From: Anthonomus grandis grandis
Taxonomy: Eukaryota > Arthropoda > Insecta > Coleoptera > Curculionidae
NCBI RefSeq assembly: GCF_022605725.1
Contig: NC_065550.1
Span: 11,656,001 to 11,720,000, forward strand
DNA: 64,000 nt
Reading direction: 5' to 3'
Shown here: positions 1-11,781 of the stretch, piece by piece
Layout: each line of letters starts with the position of its first letter
Numbering within the stretch: position 1 is the stretch's first letter
Notes under the pieces: generated by a model
The model's input: the letters and a program-made list of their open reading frames with translations, nothing else
What the model was told of the DNA's origin: nothing
Database searches by the model: none
Position numbers and translations under genes: made by a program

Positions 1-287
1 TTTAGAATCCTTTTGTTAAAAATTTTGATTAATGCTTTTAGTGCATCTTGACGTATATTATAATTGATTGCCCACATCCTTAGCTCATTACTGGTCTGTA
101 TGTTTTTTGAAATGTCTGTAAGTTCGTTACTAACTTTTGTAAAATTATTATGAGTAACTTCTTCATCATCGATATCTAATATATCTGCATCCTCACCAAT
201 GTCTGATATTTCAGGTTGCGAAATGTCCCGTGATGAAAATATGGGTATAGTTGCCACACTAATATTTGCATCCGAATGAATAATTTT
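1..287 (-). CDS. Partial open frame of unknown, probably transposon-associated, protein
   Basis: On the minus strand one frame is open from position 287 to the window edge, giving about 95 residues with no stop. The frame begins right after a TAG that could equally be the AG of a 3' splice site behind a pyrimidine-rich stretch, so this may be an internal or last exon. The first half is acidic (a GEDAD...DIDDEE stretch). The second half contains an ELRMWAINYNIR segment followed by a predicted helix. From memory this resembles a short conserved segment (LR-WA--YNI---AL--L-KI) seen in uncharacterised insect and cnidarian proteins that often sit next to transposons. That resemblance is weak, no function is assigned, and the gene is incomplete at its 3' side. 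Confidence 0.4.
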
Positions 288-893
288 CTATGTTATGGTT
301 TAAAAAAAATCGCTTACAAAAAAACAAAATGGATTCTATTCTAGCAGATATCTTAAATTAATTTAGAGGAAAGTCTTCATAAAGTTATATATACCTTTTT
401 AAACAACGTTTTCGTCGACAAAAAAAACATTAATTTTATAAAAAGTTTTATAAATACTCTATCAATAATATGTTAAAGGGTTTAAAAAAAATAATTTTAT
501 AAACATAATCCTTATAACTATAAAGTCACTCAGAGTAATTTATTTTATAATAAAGTCTTCGTTCACCTAATACTTACTACAAAACTTTTATAAAATGATT
601 TTATATCTGTTTTATAGATATGTTTTAAAATACTTATAAAGCAACTAAATAACAAATATTGCTTAACACAATTTAGTTATATAAGATGGTTTTATAAATG
701 TTTTATACCAAACTAATTATTACTTTATAAAAATATTTTATTAAAATTTCATATAGTTATCTATAAAACCTTGTTTTAAAATTTGTTTCTTTATATTATA
801 GAATTGTTTTAACGAAAGCAGTTAAGTAACATTTTATTGTTCGATACACCATTAATAGAACCGATATAAAATAATTTTGTATCGTAGTAGACT
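288..893. other. AT-rich non-coding stretch with clustered TTTATAAA motifs
   Basis: No coding potential is seen. The motif TTTTATAAA and close variants recur many times between about 430 and 790. No larger repeat unit could be drawn by eye. Confidence 0.4.
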
Positions 894-894
894 T

Positions 895-3893
895 TGTGTC
901 CTGCTTGGGTCTTTCTTAATCCTGGTTATGACCAAAACGTAAAATTGATCATTTGGGTAATCTTGTATAAGCTAAATACTAAAATTAAATTACATTTGAA
1001 TAACAATCATAATCATAAAAATCATTTAGGTAAGAATAATAAAATTCGATGTTCGAATTTTCTTAAAACACAAGACATCAAAAAATTTGAAAAATGAGTT
1101 AGGATGTATCAAATAAACTCTACAAAATGAATTAACATTAAATCGAAACAATAGTTAAAGTTAATAGTTATCGTAATTTCTTATTCCTGGTTATCATGTG
1201 GGTCATGATGTGTAAGCTAAATACTAAATTTAAATTACATATGAATAACAGGTAACAGTAATTGTTGGGCCCAACAACACCCTCTTCTGTCATCGAGATG
1301 TATTAATTTTTTAATTGCTTAACGTTCATAATTTTAGGAACATCATCGATTTCTAGAAGGTTCCCACGGGTCAGAAAATAATCAATTTGAAGTGGTTACT
1401 TTTAAACGTTTCAAACTTTTAAGGAAAACAAATATAACCCATAAATTGCCATAAAACTGCCAGGCTCTTAGGTCTTAAACCCGTTTTCACATCCCTTGTT
1501 GATGAAAAAGGCACTTATTGAACATCTTTACACCCACTAATTAAAACAAGCTGGTAAAAAGGTCGCAGGGTAAAAGTTTAGTTAGACAGTCGATATCAGT
1601 GGTTGTAGAAGTCAGGTTGGGTCACGAGTTACCCGTATTCTCTTTACTCTTTAAACCCTAATATGGGTCTCTCTTTCGCCAGACTCTTGATGGCTAAATA
1701 CTGGTCCAAGAATTGCAGTACACAGTCGAGTTGTGTTACTGTCACAATCAAGTTGAGGTACTATCGTCGAGAAGTAGTGTGTAAGTCGAGTCGCGAGTCG
1801 TAGTCGCGATCGGAGTGAGAAGTTGCTCACGGAAGTTTTCCCTATTAACCCCATTACCCCTAATACCCAAGACGGGTTTTTCTTTTTCTCTTTCTCTCTC
1901 TCTTTACACCTTTAGTGACCTTGGAATGTTCGTAAGTACCCTTATACTCTAAACCCAGTTAAAACTACCTGTATTATCGTTGCTAGTTATGAGTTCGGTC
2001 GTCGTGTGTTGATGATAGAATAGGTTAAAGTAATTAACTCATTGTAATTAGAGTATAAGAACCATTGTTAGTAGTTAGTAAGAAGTGAGTGAAGTTACCT
2101 GGTAAGAAGCAAAGTGGGTGTAAGGTAAAATTAAGTATACAAAAGAACAGCAAAGACAATTCATAGCTTACAACTGCTTTAATGAATAACTGTTCCATTT
2201 TCCTGTCTTCGGATCTAATAAATGAGCATATTTTGTATTGTAAAAGTTTTTGTTTCATTTATTAAGTTATTTGGTTCAGCGCCATATAAGCTGTGGCCCT
2301 TCTATAAATACACAGAATAAAAAGTACAGTCCACTAGTACTCTCTAGTGGCACAATTAAACAATTGTGTCCCCCTCTATTTGGGGAAGAAGCCAGGCAGC
2401 AGTTCTCCCCCGAATAGTAATAAAGTTCAATATTAGCATTTTTTTAAAAAACAACACATCAAAAATTTTGAAAAATGAGGATGTATCAAATGAACTCTAA
2501 AAATTAAGTTTAAATCAAATCATAATAATAGCTAAAGTTTTTAGTCATCGTATTTTCTCAACACTCATTGAGTTCAAAAAAGCAAAACGAATCATATGGG
2601 TTGTATTATACAAGCTTTTATTACTTAGTTTAATTTATATTTGAATAAGAGGTAACAGTAGTAGAGTAAGATGTTTAAAAAAAAATACATTAAAAAATTG
2701 AAAATTTCGGATATATCCAATAAACTCTAAACATTAAAATGAAATCAAATCGGAACAATAGCTTACCAGTTTAGTTGTATTTTCTTAACACTGATTATGT
2801 CCAAAACACAAAACGAATTATATGGGTTGTCCTATATAAGCACTAAATACTAAATTTAAATTACATTTTAATAACAGGTAATAGTAATAAAGTTCGATAT
2901 TCGTATTTTTTTGGAACACATCAAAAGATTTGAAAAATGAGTTAGGATATATCAAATGAACTCGAAAAATTAATTTAAAATCAAAACGGAACAATAGCTA
3001 TAGTGTTTTGTTATCGAATTTTCTTAACACTGATTATGTCCAAAACGCAAGACGAATCATATAGGTTGTCCTATTAGTTCTTGATGCTAAATTCAAACTA
3101 CTTTCGAACAATAGGCAATAGTAATAGAGTTCACTATTCGTATTTTTTAAGACACAATACATCAAAAAAATTTGAAAAATCATTTAAGATAGCTCAAATG
3201 AACTTTAAAAATTAAAATAAAATTAAATCGTAACAATAGCTATAGTGTTTAGTTATCGTAGTTTCTTAACACTCATTGTGTCTAAAATGCAAAATGAATC
3301 ATATAAATTTAAATGCTAAATTTAAATTATATTTAAATAATAGGTAACAGTAATAGAGTTCGATGTTCCAGTTTTTTTAAAACACAACACATCAAAAATT
3401 TTGAAAAATAATTTAGACTATATCAAATAAACTCTACAAATTAAATTGAAATTAAATCGGAGCAATAGTTAAAGTTATCGTAATTTCTTAATCATGGTTA
3501 TGTCCAAAGCGTAAAAAAGGAACATTTGGGTCATGATGTGTAAGCTAAATACTAAATTTAAATTACATTTGAATAACAGGTAACAGTAATGGAGTTCAAT
3601 GTTCGATTTTTTTTTAAACACAACCCATCAAAAAATTTTAAAAATAATTTAGGCTATGTCAAATAAACTCTACAAATTAAATTTAAGTTAAATCGAAACA
3701 ATAGGTAACAGTAGTAAAGTAATGTATTCGTATTTTTTTAAAACACAAAACATCAAAAAATTTTAAAAATGATTTAGGATATAACAAATAAACTCTGAAA
3801 ATTAAATTGAAATTAAATCTGAATAATAATTAAACTGTTAAGTTATCGGTTTCTTAACAGTCATTGTGTTCAAATAGCAAAATGAATCATATA
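895..3893 (+). repeat. Satellite array A, unit about 235 bp
   Basis: Diverged head-to-tail copies of one AT-rich unit fill this region. Each unit can be anchored on AGGTAACAGTAATA-like text. Anchors lie near 1251, 2651, 2876, 3113, 3345, 3580 and 3702, giving spacings of 225-237 bp apart from one shortened copy (3580-3702). Inside each unit recur ACACATCAAAAAATTTGAAA, a run ending TAAACTCTAAAAATTAA, and AAAACGAATCATATGGGTTG. No open frame is conserved between copies, so the array is non-coding. The solo LTR at 1263-2415 and the ITm transposon at 3896-6608 interrupt it. Confidence 0.85.
1263..2415. mobile_element. Probable solo LTR inserted in the satellite
   Basis: This 1153-bp block interrupts one satellite unit and is flanked by the six-base direct repeat AGTAAT (1257-1262 and 2416-2421), which looks like a target-site duplication. 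It begins TGTTGGGCCCAACAACA, an LTR-like start. Near its other end it has a TATA-like TATAAATAC followed by AATAAA and a GTGTCCCCC stretch. No coding frame is present inside. The end is not the usual CA, so solo LTR is an inference; a non-autonomous element of another class is possible. Confidence 0.5.
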
Positions 3894-4227
3894 TAGTTGG
3901 ATCAATGGATCTTTGCGTTTACGTCATCACGTGTTCAAGGTCGATATTTATATGAATCAATCAGTTGTCAAACTTGGCGGCGGCATTTAATTTTTAAACT
4001 TAAAAAAAATAATAGGTTTTTATGCCCAATTTCCGTGGCGGCGATTTTCGCCAGAGATGAAATCTGCAATTCTTTGAAATTTGTTTTTAGTATATTGTCA
4101 CTTTTAGGGCAGCTAATTTATATATAGCTATTTACAAATATTCTTACACCAAAACAGTTTTTTCTCATTGAACAAAAAATATTAATAAGTTTAAGATACA
4201 AAATTCAGTTATGAATAATCACTGTCA

Positions 4228-5867
4228 CTATCTATCCGAGCTAGTTTCACTGTTTAAACTAATCAGAATTTGGGGTATCTCTTCAATAATTACTTCCCTA
4301 TTATACCAGTCCTTGATTATTTATTCAGTGTGTCAAACCTTAGCGTTCCATACTTCTGGTGTACATTTCTCTAATGATTTTTTCCGCATATCCAGTACAT
4401 TTTCATCTTTATGCCCATTTTCACCAATATGGGTGTTGTAAAAATTTTTGGCATCTGCCCAAATCATCTCAATAGCATTAAATTGACAATGATAGGGTGG
4501 CAATCTTAAAACTTCATGTCCATTTTCTTGCAATATTTTATCTATTTTATATTGCTTTGGCCTTTTGTACATTTTTGCTATGCTTAATAACTCAGGCTTA
4601 AACATTTGTCTATTCTATGGTATATTATTTTTCACTAATCACTCAGCAATTTCTTGTTTTTTGCAAATTCAATTTCAATGAAGGTTGCTTTTCTAGCTGG
4701 ACAGAATGGTACGGAGCATTAGCCATTATAATTAATCAAGGTTCCTCTAGATTTGGGATCAACTGATTTTCAACCCACTTCGTAAATAGTTCGTGCTTCA
4801 TTTCTCCATGATAATCCAATGTTTTAGATTTGGAGGCAAAAATTAAACTGGCATTTTTAATAAATCCTCCACTATGTCCAGCATGCAACACAATAAAACG
4901 TTTTTCATCAAAACCACCTGGCTTACGAATACTCTTAACACTATTGTCTTGCCATGATCTCATCTTGCTGCCTTTAGAAAAGATCCAAGTTTCATCCAAA
5001 AACACAAGTTGACGTGCAAATGGTGAGTTTTTGTTTTCCATATATTTTCTGAAAAAAGCTGCCCTCATTGAAGATATATTGGTTGTCTCCATTAATGCAC
5101 GTCTATTATCATCCTTAAGGTATTCAAATCCCAGGTAAGAGAAGTGTTGGAAGGCTTCAATAACTAATGTGAAGAATTTCTTCTCGATGTAGGTCTTCCT
5201 TTAGCATATGAATTGTAACTTGTTTTTCTGAAAAGATAAAATAAAATGTTTAGCTTATAAAATGATGCAGTGTAATAATGTTGTAGCTACTTTGTGCATA
5301 CATGTCATACAATGTACTACGAACATCCATTTTTGTAAATTCATTAAGATCTTGAAAGACTCAAGATCCTTGCTGGTGTTGAGGGCAAGTACCGGCTCAT
5401 TCGGTCTTTGGAAATTTTTATGCTTGATACTGTTCGAAGGCTTATCTTCAAAGCATCAGCAACTCTCTGCAAAGTTCAAATATTTATTTACTAAAATAAA
5501 AAAATTTAACTATATTTATAATGTTCATTATTACTATAACTTATATTTTTTATTATAAGGCTAAGTCTACCCATCCTCATTATAGCACATTTCATAATAA
5601 TTAAATTTTTTAAGTCTATTTAGCATATTGAAATTCTAGGATTTTTTGCAATTCAGTTTTAGGTTTAAAATTCACATGTTTATCAAATTTAATTCCACAA
5701 TGAATAGTGTGGTAGACATTTCCTAATTATTAATCAAAAATTAAAATAATATTTACCTCTTGGATAGCATTCAAGGAAATTAGGGGTCCCTTATTATCTC
5801 TTTCAGACGTAAAGTACAAGATTAAATTTCCAACAAGCATACGAGCATGAGAATTCAGAAAAAGCAT
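4228..5867 (-). pseudogene. ITm (IS630-Tc1-mariner) transposase, broken, with an intron
   Basis: Reading leftwards, exon 1 starts at an ATG at 5867 and ends at 5757 before a GTAAAT donor. Exon 2 starts at 5466 after TTTGCAG, and the join is in phase and makes a helix-turn-helix-like segment (VADALKISLRTV). After a frameshift the frame with DNRRALME and the first catalytic motif FLDETW follows (5092-4736). A TGA comes next, then IIMANAPYHS, where the expected catalytic Asp of MDN is Ala. The last block, from 4605, has PPYHCQFNAIEMIWADAK with the third acidic residue. It ends, after another stop, in a Ser/Asp-rich tail at 4228. In the family this enzyme cuts and pastes the element at TA sites. 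Several stops and frameshifts and the Asp-to-Ala change make this copy dead. Confidence 0.85.
5467..5756 (-). other. Probable intron in ITm transposon 1 transposase
   Basis: Minus-strand donor GAG|GTAAAT at 5757/5756 and acceptor TTTGCAG| at 5467 bound a 290-bp AT-rich gap. Joining the flanks keeps the frame across the helix-turn-helix. The splice is inferred from sequence only. Confidence 0.6.
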
Positions 5868-6608
5868 TTTCCAGGCATTTGAATGTTAGGTTAAATACGT
5901 TCTCAAAAGAACTGTTTGTAAAACAGAAAAAGGTTTGGCAAAAAACTATTTCAATAGAGCTTCAACCAAACACAAAACACAACGATGAACAGTAAATAAG
6001 AAAACAAAACAAATCAAATTTCTCTAAAACTCTTTGGCAAGGCAAAGCAAAGTCGAGAACATAAACAAACATGGTTGCTTGTGGTTGCAGACAAAGATCT
6101 AAGATGTACAAAGAACTTTTCACAAAATGTACTAAACATGAGGTGTTATTACAGCAAATTCTAAATTAAAACTTGTTTTATTTACAAGCCGTGGTTTCCT
6201 TTCTTCATTAGAAGAAAACGAAGTTATTTTATTAAGAAAAGAAAGTTATTTTTTTAATATCTAAACATAAAACATATATTATACCAGTATACTTCTATAT
6301 AAAAAATGTATTATATTTAGTACATTTTTGCGAAAACGGGCACCCTCGATCGAATAATCGAAATAATCGATTTTAAAACCCGACGGGGAGCCAATGATGT
6401 TGAAAGTTTATCATAGACATGTGATCGGATGTTTGTCCTTGTCCAACTCATAACTGTCACTCCGACCGTAGGTCGAGTATTTTGAAGATTTACGTTCTGT
6501 GCTCTTTCTCATTTGATTTGTCTAAATTAGAAAGAGAGCGGATGAGAAACAATTGTGTTGAGTTGAATGATAGTTTAGTGACGTGACGCAAAGATCCATT
6601 GATCCAAC

Positions 6609-6866
6609 TATAGGTTGCCCCATATAAACTCTTCGTACTAAACTTAAATTACATTCCAATAATAGATAACCGAAATACAGTGATGTATATAATACTAATA
6701 TTGTTTTTAAACACAATAATACTTCAAAAAATCTGAAAAATTATATATCAAATAAAGTCTAAAAATTAAAATGAAATCAAATCAGAAAAATAGCAGTGTT
6801 TCGTTATCTTATTTTTTTAAAACTGATTATGTCTAAAACGCAAAACGAATCATATGGGTTGTTGCG
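6609..6866 (+). repeat. Satellite array A, continuation to the right of ITm transposon 1
   Basis: The same unit resumes directly after the transposon (GGTTGCCCCATATAAACTC), with one further copy ending near CATATGGGTTGT at about 6860. Orientation is unchanged from 895-3893. Confidence 0.75.
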
Positions 6867-7782
6867 ATTTATAAACCGTTGTCTTATGTTTATTAATTTA
6901 ATTTACCAACAGTGTATGGTGTATGGGTATATATGGGTATTTCAGCCCGACTGTGTCGCTCCTCTCTTCGCGATTCTTAAAAATCTATTTTTAAAATATA
7001 GTTTTGTTTTTGTAAAACGCTTTGATGCCGCCAGGTGGAAGACGAACACTAATCAGTGTAAGATCAGTACTACTACACAACAGGCTTTCATCCCGATTGT
7101 ACGTTTTTAAGATACAAATGTATGCTAAACGTTTAAGTAGTGATTAAGTTAAAAGTAATTTTTTTAGTAATTGAACGTTTTTAATTAAATTCTTTGGTTC
7201 ATAAAAAATTTGATATTTTTATAATATTAAATTGGAAGTTGAACAAATTGTGTATTATTTATAAATACAAGGTATGCGAGAAAATTAGTCAGTGGTCCTT
7301 TGAATTTGGAAAAAAAACTATAAGAACCATCATGCACAGTTAGCAGGTGCTAACAGCGAGTCGGATTGGAGTTGGATTTATTGGTACCGGAGGGGACTGA
7401 ATTCAGTAATATTTGGATGTACAAATTTATGGTTATGGGTTCACACTACTTGGATAAGGAGGAATAAAGTTCATCTTTCATATTTTATTTTTTGTATTGG
7501 GAGCTAGCTGCAAAGGGATTTACGGGCGCAGTTGGATACCAAGGGAACATCCTATTTATGGCAGTTGGAAATTAAAATTTAGGACAATAAATGTTCGATT
7601 TTTTAAGGGTTATTTAAATTAGGGTAAAACTGTTTCATTAGTTTTAGACTCTGTTAAGAAACTTGGTACATAATATAGGTTTTTATGAAATATTTATGTT
7701 GGTATAAAGAGTTTAATTGGGTGGAATTTGAGGTGTATCAATTTTAATTTGACTGTTGTGTATAAAGGGCTTATAGGTATGT
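6867..7782. other. No recognisable gene
   Basis: Short open frames exist but none shows a known domain or a plausible start context. I see no repeat structure here. Confidence 0.4.
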
Positions 7783-7798
7783 CAGTGGCGGCTCGTCA

Positions 7799-8216
7799 GG
7801 GGAGGCAAGGGAGGCAAGGGAGGCTTAGCCTCCCCATCAAATTGTAATGAAATAATAAAAATATTTAACAAAAATAAATAAAGAAAATGTTTTTTTCCAA
7901 ATAATAAGTACCGACTCTATAACTTCTAATACACCAATATAACGCGAACCAGCCATACGTCATACTGTTAATTCGCCGCGACTCGCATCCTTTTTTAAAC
8001 AGTTGTAAGAAAAGAAAGAAAGCTAACCGGCTTCATCCACATCGACACAGAACGTGTGCGAAAACGCGATACATTACGAAATAAGAAAATCCATACGTAG
8101 CAAGGGAGGCAAGCCTCCTCCAGCGGTCAAAATCCAACGGGCCGTGCACTCGACTTGGCGCCGACAAACGCCGTTTTCATCGCGCGAAATAAGGCGCCAA
8201 GGGAGGCTAGCCTCCG
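7799..8216. repeat. Subterminal GGAGGC/GCCTCC palindromic repeats of the hAT element
   Basis: The motif GGGAGGC occurs repeatedly near the left end (about 7800-7830, 8105, 8200). In at least three places it sits directly beside its complement, for example GGGAGGCTAGCCTCC. A GCCTCCCC copy lies 20-30 bp from the right end. Subterminal repeats of this sort are typical transposase-binding sites in hAT elements; that role is inferred here. Confidence 0.5.
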
Positions 8217-8551
8217 ATCATCTGATTAAGCTGATTTTTGTTTTGTTTTGAATTTTCAGCAGTTCTCAGTCGTTTTGATTTCGGTGATTGTCGTGTCTTT
8301 TGCCCGCGAATTTTGACAAGGTAGGTGGTTTTGGCTTATGGTTTTATTGATTAGTTTTGATTTTGTCGATTCATCGATTTAATTGTGCGGCCGGATTTCC
8401 CTCTATGTTAATGTTTGGTACTTAATTTAAGGTATTTATCGTATTTAATAATTTATTATTATGTGTATTTGAGTGATGCAAGGTAAGATATTTTTATTTA
8501 ATGGCTTCTTTTATTAATCATCATATCATTTCTAATGTCTGTTTGCTGAAA

Positions 8552-10634
8552 GATGGACAAATTAAATGAAATCAAACAAGCTGAAGATTTAATAGACTGG
8601 CTGCTATTAAACAATTTTAGTTTATTAAAGCTTTGATGCCAAATATTATGTTATTAAGACTTTGGGCAGGCCTCAGCCCCATTTAATTTCATTGCAATCT
8701 GCAGACAATCGACAAAATCGCGGTTTAATTTGACTTGGTACAGCAAATATGATTGGTTGACTGGATCGGTTAAAAGAGAAAAGCTTTTTTGCTGGGCTTG
8801 TCTGTTATTTTCTGTCTAAACTGAATATTCTACGTGGTCGAAAACTGGATATTCTGATTTAAAAAATTTGCCTCGGTCCATTGAAAGACATTTAAAATCA
8901 AAGAAGCACATTTCTTCGTCTTGTAAATTAAGGCTTTTTGGAAAACAAAATATTGCTTCTGCTTTAGATAATGCTCAAAAAGAAGCCATTTTTTCTTTTA
9001 ACAATCAAGTACGTGAAAACCGGTCAAATTTAAAGCGGCTTGTTGACATTACTCTTTATTTAGCTTCACAAGAACTAGCTTTTCGCGGACATAATGAGAC
9101 CGAAGAGTCGATTAATCGTGGCAACTATAAAGAACTTTTGACGTTGTGGGGTAAATACGATTCAAAATTTGACGAATTTTTAAAAGGTAATGTTTTTTCG
9201 GGCACATCAAAAACGATTCAAAATGAAATCATTGAAAGTTTGTCACATGTCGTCGATGAGCATATTTTCCAAGAAATTCAAGTAGTCCTTTTTTTTGCAT
9301 GGGAAATAGACGAGACTATGGATATTACTTGTATGGAATACAAGAAATAATGGATATACTTATATGGAATTCCCAGCTTTCGATTGTTTTTAGGTATGTC
9401 AAAGACGGCAAGGTAGTAGAACGGTTTATGGGGTTTCATGATGTTTCATCTGGGCGGACTGCAGACGATTTATTTAATCTCCTGGTTAATAAATGCGACA
9501 AATTTGATTTCAGGCGTAAGCTAATTGCGCAAACAAATGATGGGGTGGCAGTCATGGCGGACATTTAAATGGCTTGCAAGCTAAAATTAAATCGATAGCG
9601 CCATATGCACTTTTTACGCATTGCCATGCCCATGTACTAAACCTAGTTTTAAGCAGGGCATGCAATAATATTAAAGATTGTCGTATTTTTTTCTCCAATT
9701 TGTCAGGATTTTCTGCCTTTTTCTCCAAGTCCACCAAGAGAAGTTACATCCTAAATGAAATTTGCGGTAGCCGAATGCCTACTTTTGCTGCTACATGGTG
9801 GAATTCTACATCAAGATCTGTGTTTTCAGTGCATATACATAAGGAAAAATTAATAGATGTTTTTGATATTATTCTAAACAGTGAGGATTTTAAAAATGAC
9901 GACCAAAGTATCAGGGAGGCAAAGGGTTTCAAGTATATTTTAACAGACCATAAATTTTCTTTTTTGCTTGAAACATTTAAACTAGTTTTTAAGCAAACTG
10001 ACGTGGTTTTCTCAATTCAAATAAAAAAACGAAAATTTAATTTTGACTTACCCGATTTGCGACAAAATTATAGACAAATCTATATTGAAATAATGGACAC
10101 AATAACTGAACAAATTAAGGTTAGATTCAGCGATCTTAGTAAATTAAATTACTTTGATCTATTAATGTTCGAAAAATTTCCATCCTACTCCAAAGATTTT
10201 CCCCAAAAATTACTGGATAATTTAGTAAACCAATATCCGTTTTTTGATTCCATTCAATTAAAAAATGAATTAATTGTAACCTTTAGTGACCCTCAGATGT
10301 TTTAGAGTTGTAAGTCTCCATCTGAATTATTAAGTTTTATGTTTGAAAATAATTTAAATGAGTGCATGCCAGAGCTGTATAAATTTATTAACATCGCTGT
10401 GACTATACCCATAACATCGGCATCTGTAGAAAGATATTTTCAGCACTCAAAAGAATTAAAAGTTATAGCCGTAATTCCATGACCCAAATGCGACTAAGTA
10501 ATATATCTCTTCTTTCAATCGAAAAGGAGTATATAAAAGAAATGACAAAAAATGACAAATTTTATGACGAAGTTATAGACTTCTGTGCTAATATGAAAAA
10601 CCGAAGAATTCCCTTAATTTTCAAACCAGAGTAG
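8552..10634 (+). pseudogene. hAT transposase (TTF-type zinc finger, DUF4371, hAT dimerisation), broken
   Basis: The frame can be followed from an ATG at 8552 through a stop and frameshifts to a TAG at 10632-10634. In order there are: a FNLTWYSKYDW block with CWACLLF and, at 8868, IERHLKSKKH (TTF-type zinc finger); a LVDITLYLASQELAFRGHNE block typical of DUF4371; a degenerate catalytic region with FRYVKDGKVVERF...SSGRTADDL and QTNDGVAVM; a CHAHVLNLVL segment; and the C-terminal dimerisation segment PITSASVERYF. There is a one-base deletion at about 10440, after which the right frame continues (RLSNISLLSIEKEY). Splits at 9350, 9568 and 10305 are a frameshift, a stop and a stop. The architecture matches the ZMYM1-like hAT transposases of insects. 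The enzyme is not functional in this copy. Confidence 0.8.
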
Positions 10635-10845
10635 AGTCCACAGAAAAAAATTAAAAAAAAAAACAACAAAAAAATAACTGATATATAATGACTATAATGT
10701 ATACATATATGTATGTACATTGTACATAATAAAGTATTATCTTATTCGCTTGGACATAAACATGTATATTATATTTTTATTTTAGAGTTTTAAAACCTAT
10801 TCCTACTAAGTATTTGTTTGTGATATAAAGCAATAATAACATTAA

Positions 10846-11207
10846 TAACCAAAGTTTTTAACAAGGAAAATATTTTTACGTTTTTGTTATATTTTGTATA
10901 TAAAACCATTACATGGTTTTGCCAGAGTCGAGTTTTAGTTGCTTATATTGCAGATAGCAGAATATGCTCTAAAAGTTTATAAAAAATAATGTTTACACAT
11001 TTACAAAATTATTCTATAAATAAAAATTAAATAATATAATAAACTTTTTATTTATAGAATAATTTTGTAAATGTGTAAATATTATTTTTTATAAACTTTT
11101 AGAGCATATTCTGCTATCGGCAATATAAGCAACTAACCAAAGTTTTTACCAAGGCAAATATTTTTACGTTTTGTTTTATTTTTGTATATCAAACCATTAT
11201 ATGGTTT
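10846..11207. repeat. Long palindrome flanked by a 72-bp direct repeat, inside the hAT element
   Basis: Arms of about 92 bp (about 10936-11027 and about 11041-11135) are near-perfect inverted copies of each other, with a short AT-rich loop. Immediately outside them, CCAAAGTTTTTA...ACCATTAyATGGTTT occurs as a direct repeat (about 10846-10916 and 11137-11207). The whole would fold into a strong cruciform. It could be a nested fold-back element or a local palindromic duplication. Confidence 0.75.
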
Positions 11208-11781
11208 CAGTTGATGATAAAATTCTTCTTTTTATTTATTGTCCTATTTTTCTAGTCCCATATAATGTATACCTTATTTTTGTTTATTTCATAAACCATA
11301 TTCCTATTTCCTTATCTCTTCCTATTCCTGGCAAGACTTAACTCTCACCTCCGCGCTGGTTCTTGCTGGACAATAATATACTTTTAGGTCCAATATTAAA
11401 TTTTTTTTTTTTTGAAATCTGCTAATATCTGCTAATAATTTTGTATGACCCAAAAAAATATGAATTGTTGACTGAGAAGAGTTTATTATATTTCTTGTTT
11501 TTTAAAAAAATATTTCAAAAATAATATATAAAAAGTACCTAATAAATAAATATTTAACAATATTAATTATGTATATATTATTATTATTACATTAGGATAC
11601 CTAAAATAGGCAATATTAAAAGTAAAATCGAACACGACTTGTAAAACGATTTTCAAGACTAACTCTTAACGAGAATTGGGTAAAAAGTGGGCGTGGCATG
11701 CAAAATTTTAGCTTAATTAGAGCTTTCTATCTGCACTTATCCTTTAGCCTCCCCTTTCCAAAAACTCACAAGTCGCCACTG

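Larger units (their letters stand above)
3896..6608 (-). mobile_element. Tc1/mariner-superfamily (ITm) transposon 1, complete with TIRs
   Basis: The element is bounded by inverted repeats that match perfectly for 23 bp (3896-3918 and 6586-6608; outer bases GTTGGATCAATGGATCTTTG) and continue imperfectly. TA dinucleotides flank both ends. The two flanks rejoin into one satellite unit, so the TA target duplication and the precise boundaries are supported independently. The only gene is a decayed transposase on the minus strand. The element is about 2.7 kb, long for the superfamily, partly because the transposase gene has at least one intron. Confidence 0.85.
7783..11781 (+). mobile_element. hAT transposon
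   Basis: Both termini read CAGTGGCG inwards: CAGTGGCGGCTCGT at 7783, and the complement of AAGTCGCCACTG at 11781. Beyond the first 14 bases the repeat is imperfect. Each end carries GGAGGC/GCCTCC text. A hAT-family transposase frame lies inside on the plus strand. The eight bases flanking each end (AGGTATGT and TAGGGTTA) are not a clean duplication, so the insertion is old or the edges are off by a few bases. Length is about 4.0 kb. Confidence 0.75.

Noticed and set aside
4736..5092. A separate small gene with a DETW motif
   Set aside because: It is one block of the broken ITm transposase, in the same frame or one shift away from its neighbours.
6796..7110. 104-codon frame overlapping the end of satellite array A
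   Set aside because: It begins inside satellite text, and no domain is visible.
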